Positions 39,984 through 49,086 of a stretch of DNA of 50,282 nucleotides are shown in pieces (within the stretch, counting starts at the first letter, position 1; each line of letters starts with the position of its first letter). Made by a program: the position numbers and the translations under genes. Under the pieces are notes generated by a model. The model did not search any database. It saw only the letters and a list, made by a program, of their open reading frames with translations, and was not told where the DNA came from. This stretch comes from Burkholderiales bacterium UBA954 (GTDB lineage: Bacteria > Pseudomonadota > Gammaproteobacteria > Burkholderiales > Burkholderiaceae_A), in NCBI GenBank assembly GCA_002293155.1, contig DBCQ01000054.1, positions 761-51,042 on the forward strand. Reading direction: 5' to 3'.

Positions 39984-40074
39984 TGGCGGAGAGAGGGGGA
40001 TTCGAACCCCCGGTGGGCTATTAACCCACACACGCTTTCCAGGCGTGCGACTTAAACCACTCATCCATCTCTCC
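39984..40074 (-). tRNA. tRNA-Ser (anticodon GGA)
   Basis: A 91-nt minus-strand type II tRNA. Acceptor GGAGAGA pairs with TCTCTCC and the discriminator is G, as usual for serine. The anticodon stem CACGC/GCGTG encloses CTGGAAA with anticodon GGA. The long variable arm (TGGGTTAATAGCCCA) forms its own hairpin. The T arm contains GGTTCGAATCC and CCA is encoded. It sits between acs and scpB on the same strand. Confidence 0.97.
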
Positions 40075-40162
40075 GCGAGAGGACGTCAAAGCCGCGGCCT
40101 GGAATCTGTTAGGCGAGGCGGGTCAAGCGGGGCAAGTGTAACAGACTCCCCCGCAGCCCTAA

Positions 40163-42142
40163 CTAGGTCGCCTGCTTTAATTGTTCAAGAATTGCTGGAT
40201 TTTCAAGCGTCGAGGTGTCCTGCGTGATTTCCTCTCCTTTGGCCAGCGTTCGAAGCAAACGACGCATAATCTTCCCCGACCTTGTTTTTGGCAGGTTATC
40301 GCCAAAACGAATTTCCTTGGGCTTCGCAATCGGACCAATCTCCTTGCCCACCCAGTTACGAAGCTCAGTTGCCATCTTCTTGGCATCATCGCCCGATGGT
40401 CGCGTTCCTTTGAGTACCACGAAGGCAACAATCGCCTCCCCTGTTGTCTCGTCGGGCCGCCCCACGACTGCGGCCTCCGCAACAAGAGGATTTGCGACAA
40501 GCGCCGATTCAATCTCCATCGTTCCCATTCGGTGACCCGAGACGTTCAACACATCGTCGATTCGTCCCATGATGGTGAAGTACCCCGTTTCCTTATCGCG
40601 GATAGCGCCATCGCCTGCGAGATATAACCTTCCGCCCAGCTCCTCAGGGTAGTAGCTCTTTACAAATCGGTCAGGGTCACCCCATATCGTGCGAATCATC
40701 GATGGCCACGGCTTTTTCACGACAAGAATTCCACCCTGACCGTTGGGCACATCATGGCCCACCTCATCAACAATTGCACACTGAATTCCGGGAAACGATA
40801 AGGTACAGGAGCCCGGCACAAGTGGCGTGGCACCCGGCATCGGCGTGATCATATGACCGCCAGTTTCAGTCTGCCAAAATGTGTCAACGATCGGGCATCG
40901 GGCGCCACCGATATTGTTGTAGTACCACATCCAGGCCTCGGGATTAATCGGCTCACCCACCGAACCCAGAAGACGCAAACTCGAGAGGTTATAGTGCTTT
41001 GGCGCTGCAGTAGGTGTTGCCTCTGCTGCCTTAATCAATGAACGAATTGCTGTTGGTGCAGTGTAGAAAATAGAGACCTTATGATCCTGAATCATCTTCC
41101 AGAAACGGCCCGCATCAGGATAGGTTGGTACGCCCTCAAATACGATTTCTGTTCCACCACAGGCGAGCGGCCCATAGGTGATGTAGGTGTGGCCCGTTAC
41201 CCAGCCAATATCAGCGGTGCACCAGAAAATATCCTGGGGTTGCAGATCAAAGGAATACTTCATGGTTAAGATTGCATGAAGCAGGTAGCCCCCCGTAGAG
41301 TGCTGCACCCCCTTGGGTTTTCCGGTTGATCCCGAGGTGTACAGAATGAATAAGGGATGCTCTGCACCCACCCACTCAGGCTCACAGACCTCTGGTTGGT
41401 TCTTGGTCGCCTCATCCATATAGATGTCACGACCGGCGGTCATCGAGACCTTGCCTCCGGTGCGGCGATAGACAATCACATGGCGGACAGCCTCACAACC
41501 ACCAAGCGTAAACGCCTCATCAACCGCAGGTTTTAGCGGAATTGATTTACCACCACGGCACTGCTCATCGGCAGCAATAATTAAGGTCGCACCGGCATCA
41601 ACCACACGCTCTTGCAGACTCTTTGCCGAGAAGCCGCCAAACACCACCGAGTGGATTACCCCAAGTCGTGCGCATGCCTGCATTGCAACCACGCCCTCTA
41701 CGGACATCGGCATATAAATTAGCGCCCGATCCCCCTTCTTGTAGCCCATCGACTTGATCGCATTGGCTAGGCGGCAGACCTGCTGATACAAGGCCTTGTA
41801 GGTCACCTTTTGTACATCACCGCCATCGGCTTCAAAGATTATCGCGATCTTGTCGCCAAGGCCCCTCTCGATCTGGCGGTCGAGGCAGTTGTACGAGGCG
41901 TTGAGCAGTCCATCTTCGAACCACTTGTAAAAAGGCGCGTTGCTCTCGTCGAGTGTCTTCGTAAACGGTTTTTTCCAGCTAATTTCCTCGCGAGCGTGCT
42001 TTGCCCAGAACTCTGCATAGCTCTTGTCGGCCTCGTTACACATCGCCTGATAAGCAGCCATGCTGCCGAGTCTTGCCTTTGCCGAGAATTCTTTTGGCGG
42101 CTGAAAAATGCGGCTTTCCTGCATTACCGATTCAATTGCCAT
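40163..42142 (-). CDS. acs: Acetyl-CoA synthetase (AMP-forming)
   Basis: A 659-residue acetate-CoA ligase that activates acetate through acetyl-AMP. The adenylate-forming motif [15 protein letters not shown] lies near 263-277, and the [20 protein letters not shown] motif near 410-430. The C-terminal [14 protein letters not shown] holds the catalytic lysine that is commonly controlled by reversible acetylation. Length matches Acs (about 650). It supports growth on acetate or scavenging of overflow acetate. It diverges from the single-chain fumarase across 166 nt in which I could not identify a clear promoter. Confidence 0.96.
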   Translation of the reverse strand: MAIESVMQESRIFQPPKEFSAKARLGSMAAYQAMCNEADKSYAEFWAKHAREEISWKKPFTKTLDESNAPFYKWFEDGLLNASYNCLDRQIERGLGDKIAIIFEADGGDVQKVTYKALYQQVCRLANAIKSMGYKKGDRALIYMPMSVEGVVAMQACARLGVIHSVVFGGFSAKSLQERVVDAGATLIIAADEQCRGGKSIPLKPAVDEAFTLGGCEAVRHVIVYRRTGGKVSMTAGRDIYMDEATKNQPEVCEPEWVGAEHPLFILYTSGSTGKPKGVQHSTGGYLLHAILTMKYSFDLQPQDIFWCTADIGWVTGHTYITYGPLACGGTEIVFEGVPTYPDAGRFWKMIQDHKVSIFYTAPTAIRSLIKAAEATPTAAPKHYNLSSLRLLGSVGEPINPEAWMWYYNNIGGARCPIVDTFWQTETGGHMITPMPGATPLVPGSCTLSFPGIQCAIVDEVGHDVPNGQGGILVVKKPWPSMIRTIWGDPDRFVKSYYPEELGGRLYLAGDGAIRDKETGYFTIMGRIDDVLNVSGHRMGTMEIESALVANPLVAEAAVVGRPDETTGEAIVAFVVLKGTRPSGDDAKKMATELRNWVGKEIGPIAKPKEIRFGDNLPKTRSGKIMRRLLRTLAKGEEITQDTSTLENPAILEQLKQAT

Positions 42143-42308
42143 GCTTTATGCTCCCCTTTGGTTTTTTTGACGGGTTAGAATTATCGTGTTGCGATGCGGC
42201 ATTAATCTTTCCGGCTTCTTCGAGCCGCTATGAATACCCTACCACCGCTCGTTAAAAACTAGGTTTTGTGTTCCGCATAAAATCTACCGCAAATTTGGGA
42301 GTTACGCT

Positions 42309-43820
42309 ATGACGGTCATCAGACAAGAAGATTTTATCCAAAGCATCGCCGACGCCTTTCAGTTTATTAGCTACTACCACCCGCTCGATTACATTCAGGC
42401 GCTCGGGGCGGCCTACGACCGGGAACAAAGCCCAGCAGCCAAAGACGCGATAGCACAGATCCTCACGAATAGCCGAATGAGCGCAGAAGGTCGACGTCCA
42501 ATCTGCCAAGATACGGGAATTGCGACAGTTTTTCTAAAGGTTGGAATGCATGTCCAATGGAAATCTTCGATGTCCGTCACGGATATGGTCAACGAGGGGG
42601 TTCGCCAAGCCTATACCTTTAAAGATAACGTGCTGCGCGCATCGATCCAGTCAGACCCGGCAGGCCGTCGACTCAATACAAAAGACAATACGCCTGCTGT
42701 TATCCACTACGAAATCGTTGAGGGCGATCAGGTTGAAGTGATCTGTGCCGCAAAGGGTGGTGGCTCGGAGGCCAAGGCAAAGCTTGCGATGATCAACCCA
42801 AACGACTCTATTGTGGATTGGGTTTTAAAAACAGTTCCGACTATGGGGGCAGGATGGTGCCCGCCGGGAATCCTTGGAATCGGCATTGGCGGCACCCCAG
42901 AAAAGGCTGTCCTCATGGCTAAGGAATCGCTCATGCAGCCCGTTGATATGCCGTTGATTCTTGCGCGTGGCCCACAAAATAGTCTCGAGGAACGGCGTAT
43001 TGAGCTCTACACGAAGGTCAACGCATTAGGAATCGGTGCGCAAGGTCTTGGTGGCTTAACAACGGTGGTCGATGTAAAAATTCTCGAGTACCCAACCCAT
43101 GCAGCCAACCTGCCGGTTGCGATGATCCCAAACTGTGCGGCCACCCGACATGTCCACTTTCACCTCGATGGAAGCGGGCCTGTTCACCTTGAGCCCCCCT
43201 CGCTCGCCGACTGGCCGAAAGTATCGTGGGCGCCTGACACCGAGAAGTCAAAACGTATAGACCTCAATACGCTCACACCCGAGGAAGTGGCCAGCTGGGC
43301 GCCAGGCCAGACCTTACTGCTCAACGGCAAACTGCTCACGGGCCGGGATGCGGCCCACAAGCGGATTAGCGATATGCTGGCCCGAGGGGAAAAACTTCCG
43401 GTCGACTTTACAAATCGCATGATCTATTACGTTGGCCCTGTCGATCCCGTTCGCGATGAGGCAACAGGTCCCGCAGGTCCCACGACCTCGACACGGATGG
43501 ATAAATTCACCGAGACCATGCTCGGGCAGACGGGCCTGATTGCGATGATCGGAAAAGCAGAGCGGGGGCCTGAGACGATTGCCTCAATTAAAAAACATCG
43601 ATCTGCCTATCTCATTGCGGTCGGGGGCGCCGCCTATCTTGTGAGTAAGGCGATCCGCAGCGCCAAGGTCCTAGGCTTTGCAGACCTAGGGATGGAAGCC
43701 ATCTACGAATTCGACGTAAAAGATATGCCGGTTACTGTTGCAGTGGATTCCAAGGGTACCGCAATCCATGAGACTGGGCCGCGGGAATGGAAAATCAAAA
43801 TTGAAAAAATGGTGGCCTAA
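42309..43820 (+). CDS. fumA: Class I fumarate hydratase, single chain
   Basis: A 503-residue oxygen-sensitive [4Fe-4S] fumarase interconverting fumarate and malate. The cluster cysteines are C66 (PICQDTG), C184 (GWCPPG) and C276 (PNCAATRH). The Fe-S domain covers about 1-290 and the C-terminal domain about 310-500, with RDAAHKRISDML, GPAGPTTSTRMDKF and GLIAMIGKAERG. This is the fused counterpart of the two-subunit enzyme at 20426-21832, so the window encodes two class I hydro-lyases. Annotation as fumarase rather than tartrate dehydratase is favoured by length and by the TTSTRMD motif. Confidence 0.93.
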   Translation: MTVIRQEDFIQSIADAFQFISYYHPLDYIQALGAAYDREQSPAAKDAIAQILTNSRMSAEGRRPICQDTGIATVFLKVGMHVQWKSSMSVTDMVNEGVRQAYTFKDNVLRASIQSDPAGRRLNTKDNTPAVIHYEIVEGDQVEVICAAKGGGSEAKAKLAMINPNDSIVDWVLKTVPTMGAGWCPPGILGIGIGGTPEKAVLMAKESLMQPVDMPLILARGPQNSLEERRIELYTKVNALGIGAQGLGGLTTVVDVKILEYPTHAANLPVAMIPNCAATRHVHFHLDGSGPVHLEPPSLADWPKVSWAPDTEKSKRIDLNTLTPEEVASWAPGQTLLLNGKLLTGRDAAHKRISDMLARGEKLPVDFTNRMIYYVGPVDPVRDEATGPAGPTTSTRMDKFTETMLGQTGLIAMIGKAERGPETIASIKKHRSAYLIAVGGAAYLVSKAIRSAKVLGFADLGMEAIYEFDVKDMPVTVAVDSKGTAIHETGPREWKIKIEKMVA

Positions 43821-43827
43821 GAGACTG

Positions 43828-44229
43828 CTAGAGCGCCGCGATACCGGCCTTTGCAATCTGGGCATCCTCGTGTGATTTAACAGCCGACACACCAATGGCG
43901 CCAATACAGTGACCGTCGACCATGATCGGCACGCCACCTTCGAGCATTCCCTGAAGCTCAGGCGCTGAAAGAAACGAGATGCGGCCCTGATTGATGACGT
44001 CTTCGTAGAGTTTGGATTCCCGTCTGCCTAAGGCGGCTGTTCTCGCTTTCTGTGGCGCAATGTGGGCGGAAATTGGCGCGGCTCCATCTAATCGCTTCAT
44101 CCACAACAGATGACCCCCATCATCGCAAATTGCAATTGAGACAGCCCAGTTGTTTTTTTTCGCCTCAGCAATCGCTGCATCGGCAACGCGCTGGACATCG
44201 GCCTCGGTAAGGGCGGAACGTTGGATCAT
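43828..44229 (-). CDS. GlcG/HbpS family protein
   Basis: A 133-residue single-domain protein of the GlcG/HbpS (DUF336) family. It contains AIAEAKKNNWAVSIAICDDGGHLLWMKRLDGA, a TARTAALGRRES-like helix (from KARTAALG) and the glycine-rich C-terminal GGVPIMVDGHCIGAIGVSA. Relatives bind heme or occur beside glycolate oxidation and other organic-acid genes; the molecular role is unclear. I take the ATG at 44229 because upstream extension adds sequence unlike the family. It converges with fumA (7-nt gap) and diverges from the lipoprotein gene. Confidence 0.87.
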   Translation of the reverse strand: MIQRSALTEADVQRVADAAIAEAKKNNWAVSIAICDDGGHLLWMKRLDGAAPISAHIAPQKARTAALGRRESKLYEDVINQGRISFLSAPELQGMLEGGVPIMVDGHCIGAIGVSAVKSHEDAQIAKAGIAAL

Positions 44230-44279
44230 AAAAACCCTTTCTCTTGAATAAAATTGAGCTGACAAACTACACTCGTGAA

Positions 44280-44837
44280 ATGATACTCGACCGCCGCTTC
44301 GCAATCGCCCTGATTTTCTCAATCAGTCTTCTCTCGGGTTGCGGCACACTCTCGCCGCCAGAACAGGCGGCCGGTCCCACGAGAAGCGGACCTTGGAGAT
44401 TCGATGTGCCCGTTGGCGGATTAATACAGCCACCCAAGGGGATGAACGCACAACAAGCAATTTCTGAAATCACCTCGCGCTCGGTGTTGTTACTGGGAAC
44501 CCCCTATCGGCCGGGCGGCATGACACCCGCAGAGGGGCTTGATTGCTCAGGACTCATTGCCCATGTCATCCAAGACGCATTTCGGCTGCGATTTCCGCGA
44601 ACAACTGAGGAACAGTCACTGATTGGGCGGGCGATTGCCAAAGAGGCAATTGAGCCTGGCGATTTAGTCTTCTTTAATACAACAGGGCGCTCGAATTCCC
44701 ATGTGGGTGTTTATCTGGGCGATAACCGGTTCGTGCATGCCCCAACCTCGCGTGGCGTTGTGCGCATTGAGTCTCTTGAGCAGGCCTACTGGTCCAAACG
44801 GTTTGATCAAGCGCGCCGAGTGATTGCAAAGAATTAG
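44280..44837 (+). CDS. NlpC/P60 (C40) cell-wall peptidase lipoprotein
   Basis: A 185-residue lipoprotein from the ATG at 44280. The signal sequence ends in the lipobox LLSGC (C21). The C40 domain has its catalytic cysteine in GLDCSGLI (C89) and histidines in SNSHVGVYLGDNRFVHAP (H141 and possibly H153). Relatives such as Spr/MepS and NlpC cut peptidoglycan peptide cross-links in the periplasm. A TTG start at 44244 is possible but would put extra charged residues before the signal. The stop overlaps the convergent patatin gene by 4 nt. Confidence 0.9.
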   Translation: MILDRRFAIALIFSISLLSGCGTLSPPEQAAGPTRSGPWRFDVPVGGLIQPPKGMNAQQAISEITSRSVLLLGTPYRPGGMTPAEGLDCSGLIAHVIQDAFRLRFPRTTEEQSLIGRAIAKEAIEPGDLVFFNTTGRSNSHVGVYLGDNRFVHAPTSRGVVRIESLEQAYWSKRFDQARRVIAKN

Positions 44838-45733
44838 GGCAATAAGAGCCTTTTGCGTAAATCACTCACCATCGCCTGAGCCGCTTTTTCTCCTTCCAAG
44901 ATCGCAATATTGCGAGCGGAAAAATCAGACCCTTTAATCTGATCAATGGCCGGGCGAATCACATAGTCTGCTTTGGTCAGTTCGTACTCCGTTATCCGGC
45001 TTCCCATAATCGTGAAGGTCTGTAAGAGAACATCGATCGTGCTGGTGATCTCTTGTGTCTTGGGCTTCGCCGAGATATCAACTGCGACAACAATATCAGC
45101 GCCAAGCGCCCGCGCAACTGCAGCGGGGACAGGGTGCGTCAGTCCCCCATCAACATAATCTCGATCCTGAATCCTCACGGGGCTAAATATTCCTGGAACG
45201 GCGCTCGACGCACGAACGGCAGTGCCCGTATCCCCGCGCTGAAACACTATTGGCTCGCCGCTTCGCAGATCCGTGGCAACAATTGCGAGGCGACGTGGCA
45301 AGGCCTCAATCGTTCTATTTTTTAACTGCTGATTAACGTAGGCTGCGAGCGCCTCGCCTCTTAGCAGACCACGACTACTTAGCGTCCAGTCTGAAAATGT
45401 CGCCTCATCGAGTGCAAGGCCCAGGCGCTGAAGCTCAAATGCGCTCAACCCCGATGCGTACAAGGCACCCACTAGGCTACCTGCGCTCGTTCCCACAATC
45501 CAGTCTGGAATAATTCCATTAGCCTCAAATACCTTGAGCACTCCAATATGCGCAAAGCCCCTGGCTGCGCCCCCGCCTAAGGCCAATCCCAGCGTGGGCC
45601 GCCTGCCCGGCGCCACTGGCGGCGTTGATTGACACGCGCTCAGTGCCCCGGCAAGCGGCAAGGCCGTGATCGAAAATCGCCACGCCGATGCCGCACCCAG
45701 ACCACCCAAGAATCGACGCCGAGTCAATGCCAT
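44834..45733 (-). CDS. Patatin-like phospholipase, lipoprotein
   Basis: A 299-residue RssA-type patatin-like acyl hydrolase with a Ser-Asp dyad. The oxyanion loop is GGGAARG (53-59), the nucleophile elbow GTSAGS (S83), and the aspartate DGG (D195). The N-terminus has an RRRFLGG twin-arginine-like motif followed by a hydrophobic stretch and the lipobox LSAC (C34), so it may be exported and lipidated. The substrate is unknown; phospholipids or other esters are likely. It overlaps the end of the alpha/beta hydrolase gene by 10 nt, implying co-transcription. Confidence 0.9.
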   Translation of the reverse strand: MALTRRRFLGGLGAASAWRFSITALPLAGALSACQSTPPVAPGRRPTLGLALGGGAARGFAHIGVLKVFEANGIIPDWIVGTSAGSLVGALYASGLSAFELQRLGLALDEATFSDWTLSSRGLLRGEALAAYVNQQLKNRTIEALPRRLAIVATDLRSGEPIVFQRGDTGTAVRASSAVPGIFSPVRIQDRDYVDGGLTHPVPAAVARALGADIVVAVDISAKPKTQEITSTIDVLLQTFTIMGSRITEYELTKADYVIRPAIDQIKGSDFSARNIAILEGEKAAQAMVSDLRKRLLLP

Positions 45734-46674
45734 GATGGTCGGCTCAGGAACTCATCAACCACCGCTATCTGATCGGCGTGCATCAGGGTTGGCGCATGAC
45801 CCACCCCGGCAAACTCGGCTACCTCAGGCCTTGGGCCCCGCGTGCGCATCTCATCAAGCACCTGCGATGTGAACAGATCACTGAGCGCGCCTCGCAGTAA
45901 AAGCGTGGGGCAGCGGATAGCGTCATAGATGGGCCATAGATCAACGTCTGCAGTCGGGTGCTTGGCCGAGCCATCGGCTGAATCATTCGTTGCCTCATTG
46001 TTCTCATCAGATCCGTAGGCCAGACGAAACGGCTCAGCGATTGCAGGATCATAGTGAACACGAACCTTGCCAGTGCCGGGAACCTCGACCAAGACTGTGT
46101 CAATCAACTGCCGCCACTGAGCCTCTGAATGCGGCCCGAAACCAGAAAAAATTGCTCGTAGTTCGAGGTCTGCCTCCCGACGACTCTCAAACTCGGGCTT
46201 GCGTCCGACATAACGTGCGATGCGCGCAAGCGCCTGCGCAGGAAGTACAGCGCCCACGTCATTCAGTACGAGCCTCGATATTGGGGCATCCTGCAGCGCC
46301 GCCAGACTCATCCCGATAAGCCCACCCATGGAGGTGCCCACCCAGCGAACCCGCTCGACCTTGAGTTGGACAATCAGGGCCGCCATATCGGCCGCGTACT
46401 GAGCAACGCCATAGAAGGCCGGATTTTTTAGCCAGTCGGAGCGTCCGCGGCCCGCAACGTCGGGACAGACCACCCGATAGCGATCTCGAAGCGCCCGAGC
46501 GAGCTCCGAAAAATCGTCACTCACACGGGTTAGCCCGTGAACACACACCACAACCTCTGGGTTCTCGGGTTCGCCCCACTCTTGATAGGCCATACGGTGT
46601 TCACCGGCTGGGCCACTACAGTGCACGAAGGCCTGGCGGGCTTCGTTAGGGAGAAGGGTTGAACCCATTATCAT
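45724..46674 (-). CDS. Alpha/beta hydrolase
   Basis: A 316-residue alpha/beta-hydrolase. The oxyanion region is CVHGLTRVSDDF (44-55), the nucleophile elbow GTSMGG (S115), and the catalytic histidine probably in GVGHAPTLM near 300; PDVAGRGRSD is typical of the esterase/haloperoxidase group. An insertion around 225-240 is charged and low complexity. No signal peptide is seen, so it is cytoplasmic, unlike its operon partner patatin. It diverges from 3-hydroxybutyrate dehydrogenase over only 51 nt, which raises the possibility of an ester or polyester substrate, but this is speculation. Confidence 0.87.
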   Translation of the reverse strand: MIMGSTLLPNEARQAFVHCSGPAGEHRMAYQEWGEPENPEVVVCVHGLTRVSDDFSELARALRDRYRVVCPDVAGRGRSDWLKNPAFYGVAQYAADMAALIVQLKVERVRWVGTSMGGLIGMSLAALQDAPISRLVLNDVGAVLPAQALARIARYVGRKPEFESRREADLELRAIFSGFGPHSEAQWRQLIDTVLVEVPGTGKVRVHYDPAIAEPFRLAYGSDENNEATNDSADGSAKHPTADVDLWPIYDAIRCPTLLLRGALSDLFTSQVLDEMRTRGPRPEVAEFAGVGHAPTLMHADQIAVVDEFLSRPSWH

Positions 46675-46725
46675 TGCTTGAAATTACAGACATAAACTGA
46701 TCCTATCACCCACGGAGGGCCCGCC

Positions 46726-47523
46726 ATGACCGACCACAAAACCCTGAAAAATAAAGCGGCGTTAATTACTGGCTCAACGAGTGGCATCGGCTTAGGAATC
46801 GCCCACGCACTCGCTGCACAGGGTGCCGATATTATGCTCAATGGCTTTGGTGAGCCCACAGTCATCCAAGAGTTAATCAAAACCCTCTCTGAAGAACATC
46901 ATGTCCGCGTTCTCCATCATGGTGCTGACATGAGCCGGCCACAAGAAATCGAAGACTTAATCCGAATCACGGAATCAAAACTCGGACGCATTGACGTTCT
47001 CGTCAATAATGCAGGCATCCAGCATGTTGCACCTATCGAGACCTTTCCAGTAGACCGTTGGGACGCCGTAATTGCAATCAACCTCTCGTCGGCCTTCCAC
47101 AGCATTCGCTGCGCCCTGCCTGGAATGAAGAAACGGGGCTTCGGGCGCATTATTAACCTCGCATCGGTCCATGGACTGGTTGCCTCAGCCCAGAAATCCG
47201 CCTACGTTGCCGCCAAGCATGGTCTCGTGGGCCTCACCAAAGTAGTTGCGCTGGAAAACGCACAGACACCGATCACCTGCAATGCAATCTGTCCGGGCTG
47301 GGTGTTGACCCCCTTAGTGCAGAAACAGGTCGACGCTCGCGCTGCCGCGAAATCTCTATCGAATACCGATGCCAAACACGATCTGCTCATTGAGAAGCAA
47401 CCGTCGGGCGAATTCGTAACACCAGAACAGTTAGGTCAACTCGCCGTATTCCTATGCTCGGATGCAGCAAGCCAGGTTCGCGGCGTCGCCTGGAATATGG
47501 ATGGTGGCTGGGCTGCCCAGTAA
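46726..47523 (+). CDS. bdhA: 3-Hydroxybutyrate dehydrogenase
   Basis: A 265-residue short-chain dehydrogenase oxidising D-3-hydroxybutyrate to acetoacetate with NAD. The cofactor motif TGSTSGIGLG is at 15-24, NNAG near 94, the catalytic serine in NLASVHG near 146, and YVAAK with Y160 and K164. KNKAALITGSTSGIG and AICPGWVLTPLVQKQ are closely typical of PHB-linked BdhA. It usually works in polyhydroxybutyrate breakdown. A good ribosome binding site (CGGAGGG) precedes it. Its stop lies 2 nt before ureD, so it leads what appears to be one transcript with the urease genes. Confidence 0.92.
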   Translation: MTDHKTLKNKAALITGSTSGIGLGIAHALAAQGADIMLNGFGEPTVIQELIKTLSEEHHVRVLHHGADMSRPQEIEDLIRITESKLGRIDVLVNNAGIQHVAPIETFPVDRWDAVIAINLSSAFHSIRCALPGMKKRGFGRIINLASVHGLVASAQKSAYVAAKHGLVGLTKVVALENAQTPITCNAICPGWVLTPLVQKQVDARAAAKSLSNTDAKHDLLIEKQPSGEFVTPEQLGQLAVFLCSDAASQVRGVAWNMDGGWAAQ

Positions 47524-47525
47524 GA

Positions 47526-48410
47526 ATGCACCTGCCCAGACCGAAAACGACCAACTATGCGGCACCCGCCTGGGTAGCGCGCTTAACGATGTCGTTTTCC
47601 CCTGACAGCGACAATCCCGACAAAACGCTGTTGGACTCACAACACCTGGGCCCACTTCGTATCCAAAAGGCGCTCTACCCCGAGGGCAATCACCCCTGCC
47701 ACGCTGTGATTATTCACCCGCCAGGCGGCATTGCCGCAGGAGATCACCTCACAGTAGAAATTCATACCCAAGCTAATGCACAGGCTCTGATCACAACGCC
47801 GGGTGCTACCAAGTGGTACGGCAGTGGTGAGTCCAACCACTATGGCGCTCAAGATCAAAGCAGGTATGCCGAACAGAACATCACACTTGATGTGGGTGGC
47901 ACGCTTGAGTGGTTGCCTCAGGAAACAATTGTGTTTAATCGCGCACAAGCGCGCTCAGTGATTGACATTACGATCTCAGATGAAGCAAGGATGATCGGCT
48001 GGGAGACTCTGATTTTTGGAAGGAAAGCATCGGGCGAATCTTTCTGCGATGGGGGCTTTGAACAATCAATTCGTTGTCGCAGCAATGACAGCTTAATCTG
48101 GCAAGAGCGCACCAAACTTAAGGGCTCAGATCCCCTATTTCACTCCCCAATTGGTCTGCGCGGTTATCACTCTTTTTCTACCTGCTGGGCGATACAGCCT
48201 CGGCAATCGCCTTGGCGCGAAGAGTCGATCTCAGAGCTGCGAGAGCATTGCTCATCTATCGCATGGACACAGCTTAGCCCGAGGCTCGTCATCGGCCGCG
48301 CCCTTGGAGATCCGCTCGCGCTCCGGGCAGCCTTGCATAATGCATGGCATGTGCTCCGACCGCTCGTTGCCCAGCGCCCTGCGGTATCGCCTCGCCTATG
48401 GGCTACATAG
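47526..48410 (+). CDS. ureD: Urease accessory protein UreD
   Basis: A 294-residue UreD (UreH) scaffold that binds apo-urease with UreF and UreG for nickel insertion. Diagnostic stretches are LGPLRIQKALYPEG, IHPPGGIAAGDHL and ITTPGATKWYGS near 80-110, EWLPQETIVFN near 140, and GWETLIFGRKASGE near 165. I chose the ATG at 47526, 2 nt after bdhA; no ribosome binding site is evident, consistent with coupling. A downstream ATG at about codon 22 would cut into conserved sequence. ureE, ureF and ureG are not in the window and may follow ureC. Confidence 0.93.
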   Translation: MHLPRPKTTNYAAPAWVARLTMSFSPDSDNPDKTLLDSQHLGPLRIQKALYPEGNHPCHAVIIHPPGGIAAGDHLTVEIHTQANAQALITTPGATKWYGSGESNHYGAQDQSRYAEQNITLDVGGTLEWLPQETIVFNRAQARSVIDITISDEARMIGWETLIFGRKASGESFCDGGFEQSIRCRSNDSLIWQERTKLKGSDPLFHSPIGLRGYHSFSTCWAIQPRQSPWREESISELREHCSSIAWTQLSPRLVIGRALGDPLALRAALHNAWHVLRPLVAQRPAVSPRLWAT

Positions 48411-48459
48411 GATTTGGCCTTTCATTTAGGAATCTCACTCACCTTAAAAGAGCCTGACT

Positions 48460-48762
48460 ATGGACCTAACCCCCCGAGAAAAAGACAAGCTACTCATTTT
48501 TACCGCGGCGCTTCTTGCCGAACGACGACGTGCGCGTGGACTCAAGCTCAACCTGCCCGAGTCAATCGCCTTCATTACCGCAGCCATCATGGAGGGAGCG
48601 CGTGACGGGCAGACGGTCGCCCAGTTAATGCACTTTGGTAAGACCCTGCTTCGGCGATCCGACGTGATGGATGGTGTGCCCGAGATGATCCCCGATATCC
48701 AGGTTGAGGCCACCTTTCCCGATGGCACAAAACTCGTAACCGTTCATCAGCCTATCCAATAG
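48460..48762 (+). CDS. ureA: Urease gamma subunit
   Basis: A 100-residue UreA. It begins [23 protein letters not shown] and contains [39 protein letters not shown] and the C-terminal [21 protein letters not shown]. Length is exactly that of the family. It forms the (alpha-beta-gamma)3 urease with UreB and UreC. It lies 49 nt after ureD and 36 nt before a small membrane protein gene. Confidence 0.97.
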   Translation: MDLTPREKDKLLIFTAALLAERRRARGLKLNLPESIAFITAAIMEGARDGQTVAQLMHFGKTLLRRSDVMDGVPEMIPDIQVEATFPDGTKLVTVHQPIQ

Positions 48763-48798
48763 CTTCAATCCCTCGTTTACCTGTTCTCAAGGATAAAA

Positions 48799-49086
48799 AT
48801 GACCCCACTCAAGACACTCTCGTCTAACCCCTGGGCCTTTAGCCCTCTCATTGCCCTCATTGGTCCTTATTCTGCCAAGGCGCACGAGGGTCATGGAGAT
48901 ACAGTTGTTCATGCGGTGATCCACCTCTCCGAAGACGGACTCTTCATAGGGCTTGCAATCGTGTTGGTCTGCGCTCTACTCGTTATTACCTTACTTGCCA
49001 TGAATACCCGCAAACGACATCGAGCAGCCAAATCAGAGCATTGTCGATCAACATGCCGCCCAGGAGAACATCATGATTCCCGGTGA
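48799..49086 (+). CDS. Small histidine-rich membrane protein in the urease operon
   Basis: I do not recognise this 95-residue protein. A hydrophobic N-terminus (about 12-26) ends in SAKA, a plausible signal cleavage site. A short histidine-rich stretch follows (HEGHGD at 29-34, then H38 and H42), then one membrane segment (about 47-69) and a basic tail holding more histidines and two cysteines (82, 86). AAGGAT lies at the expected distance upstream, and the gene overlaps ureB by 14 nt. UreJ/HupE nickel permeases can occupy this position and share a His-rich N-terminus, but they are about twice as long. Confidence 0.72.
   Translation: MTPLKTLSSNPWAFSPLIALIGPYSAKAHEGHGDTVVHAVIHLSEDGLFIGLAIVLVCALLVITLLAMNTRKRHRAAKSEHCRSTCRPGEHHDSR

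Noticed and set aside
46696..46725. Sigma-70 promoter for bdhA with TTGAAA as -35
   Set aside because: TTGAAA near 46679 is a good -35, but no convincing -10 follows at 16-18 nt.
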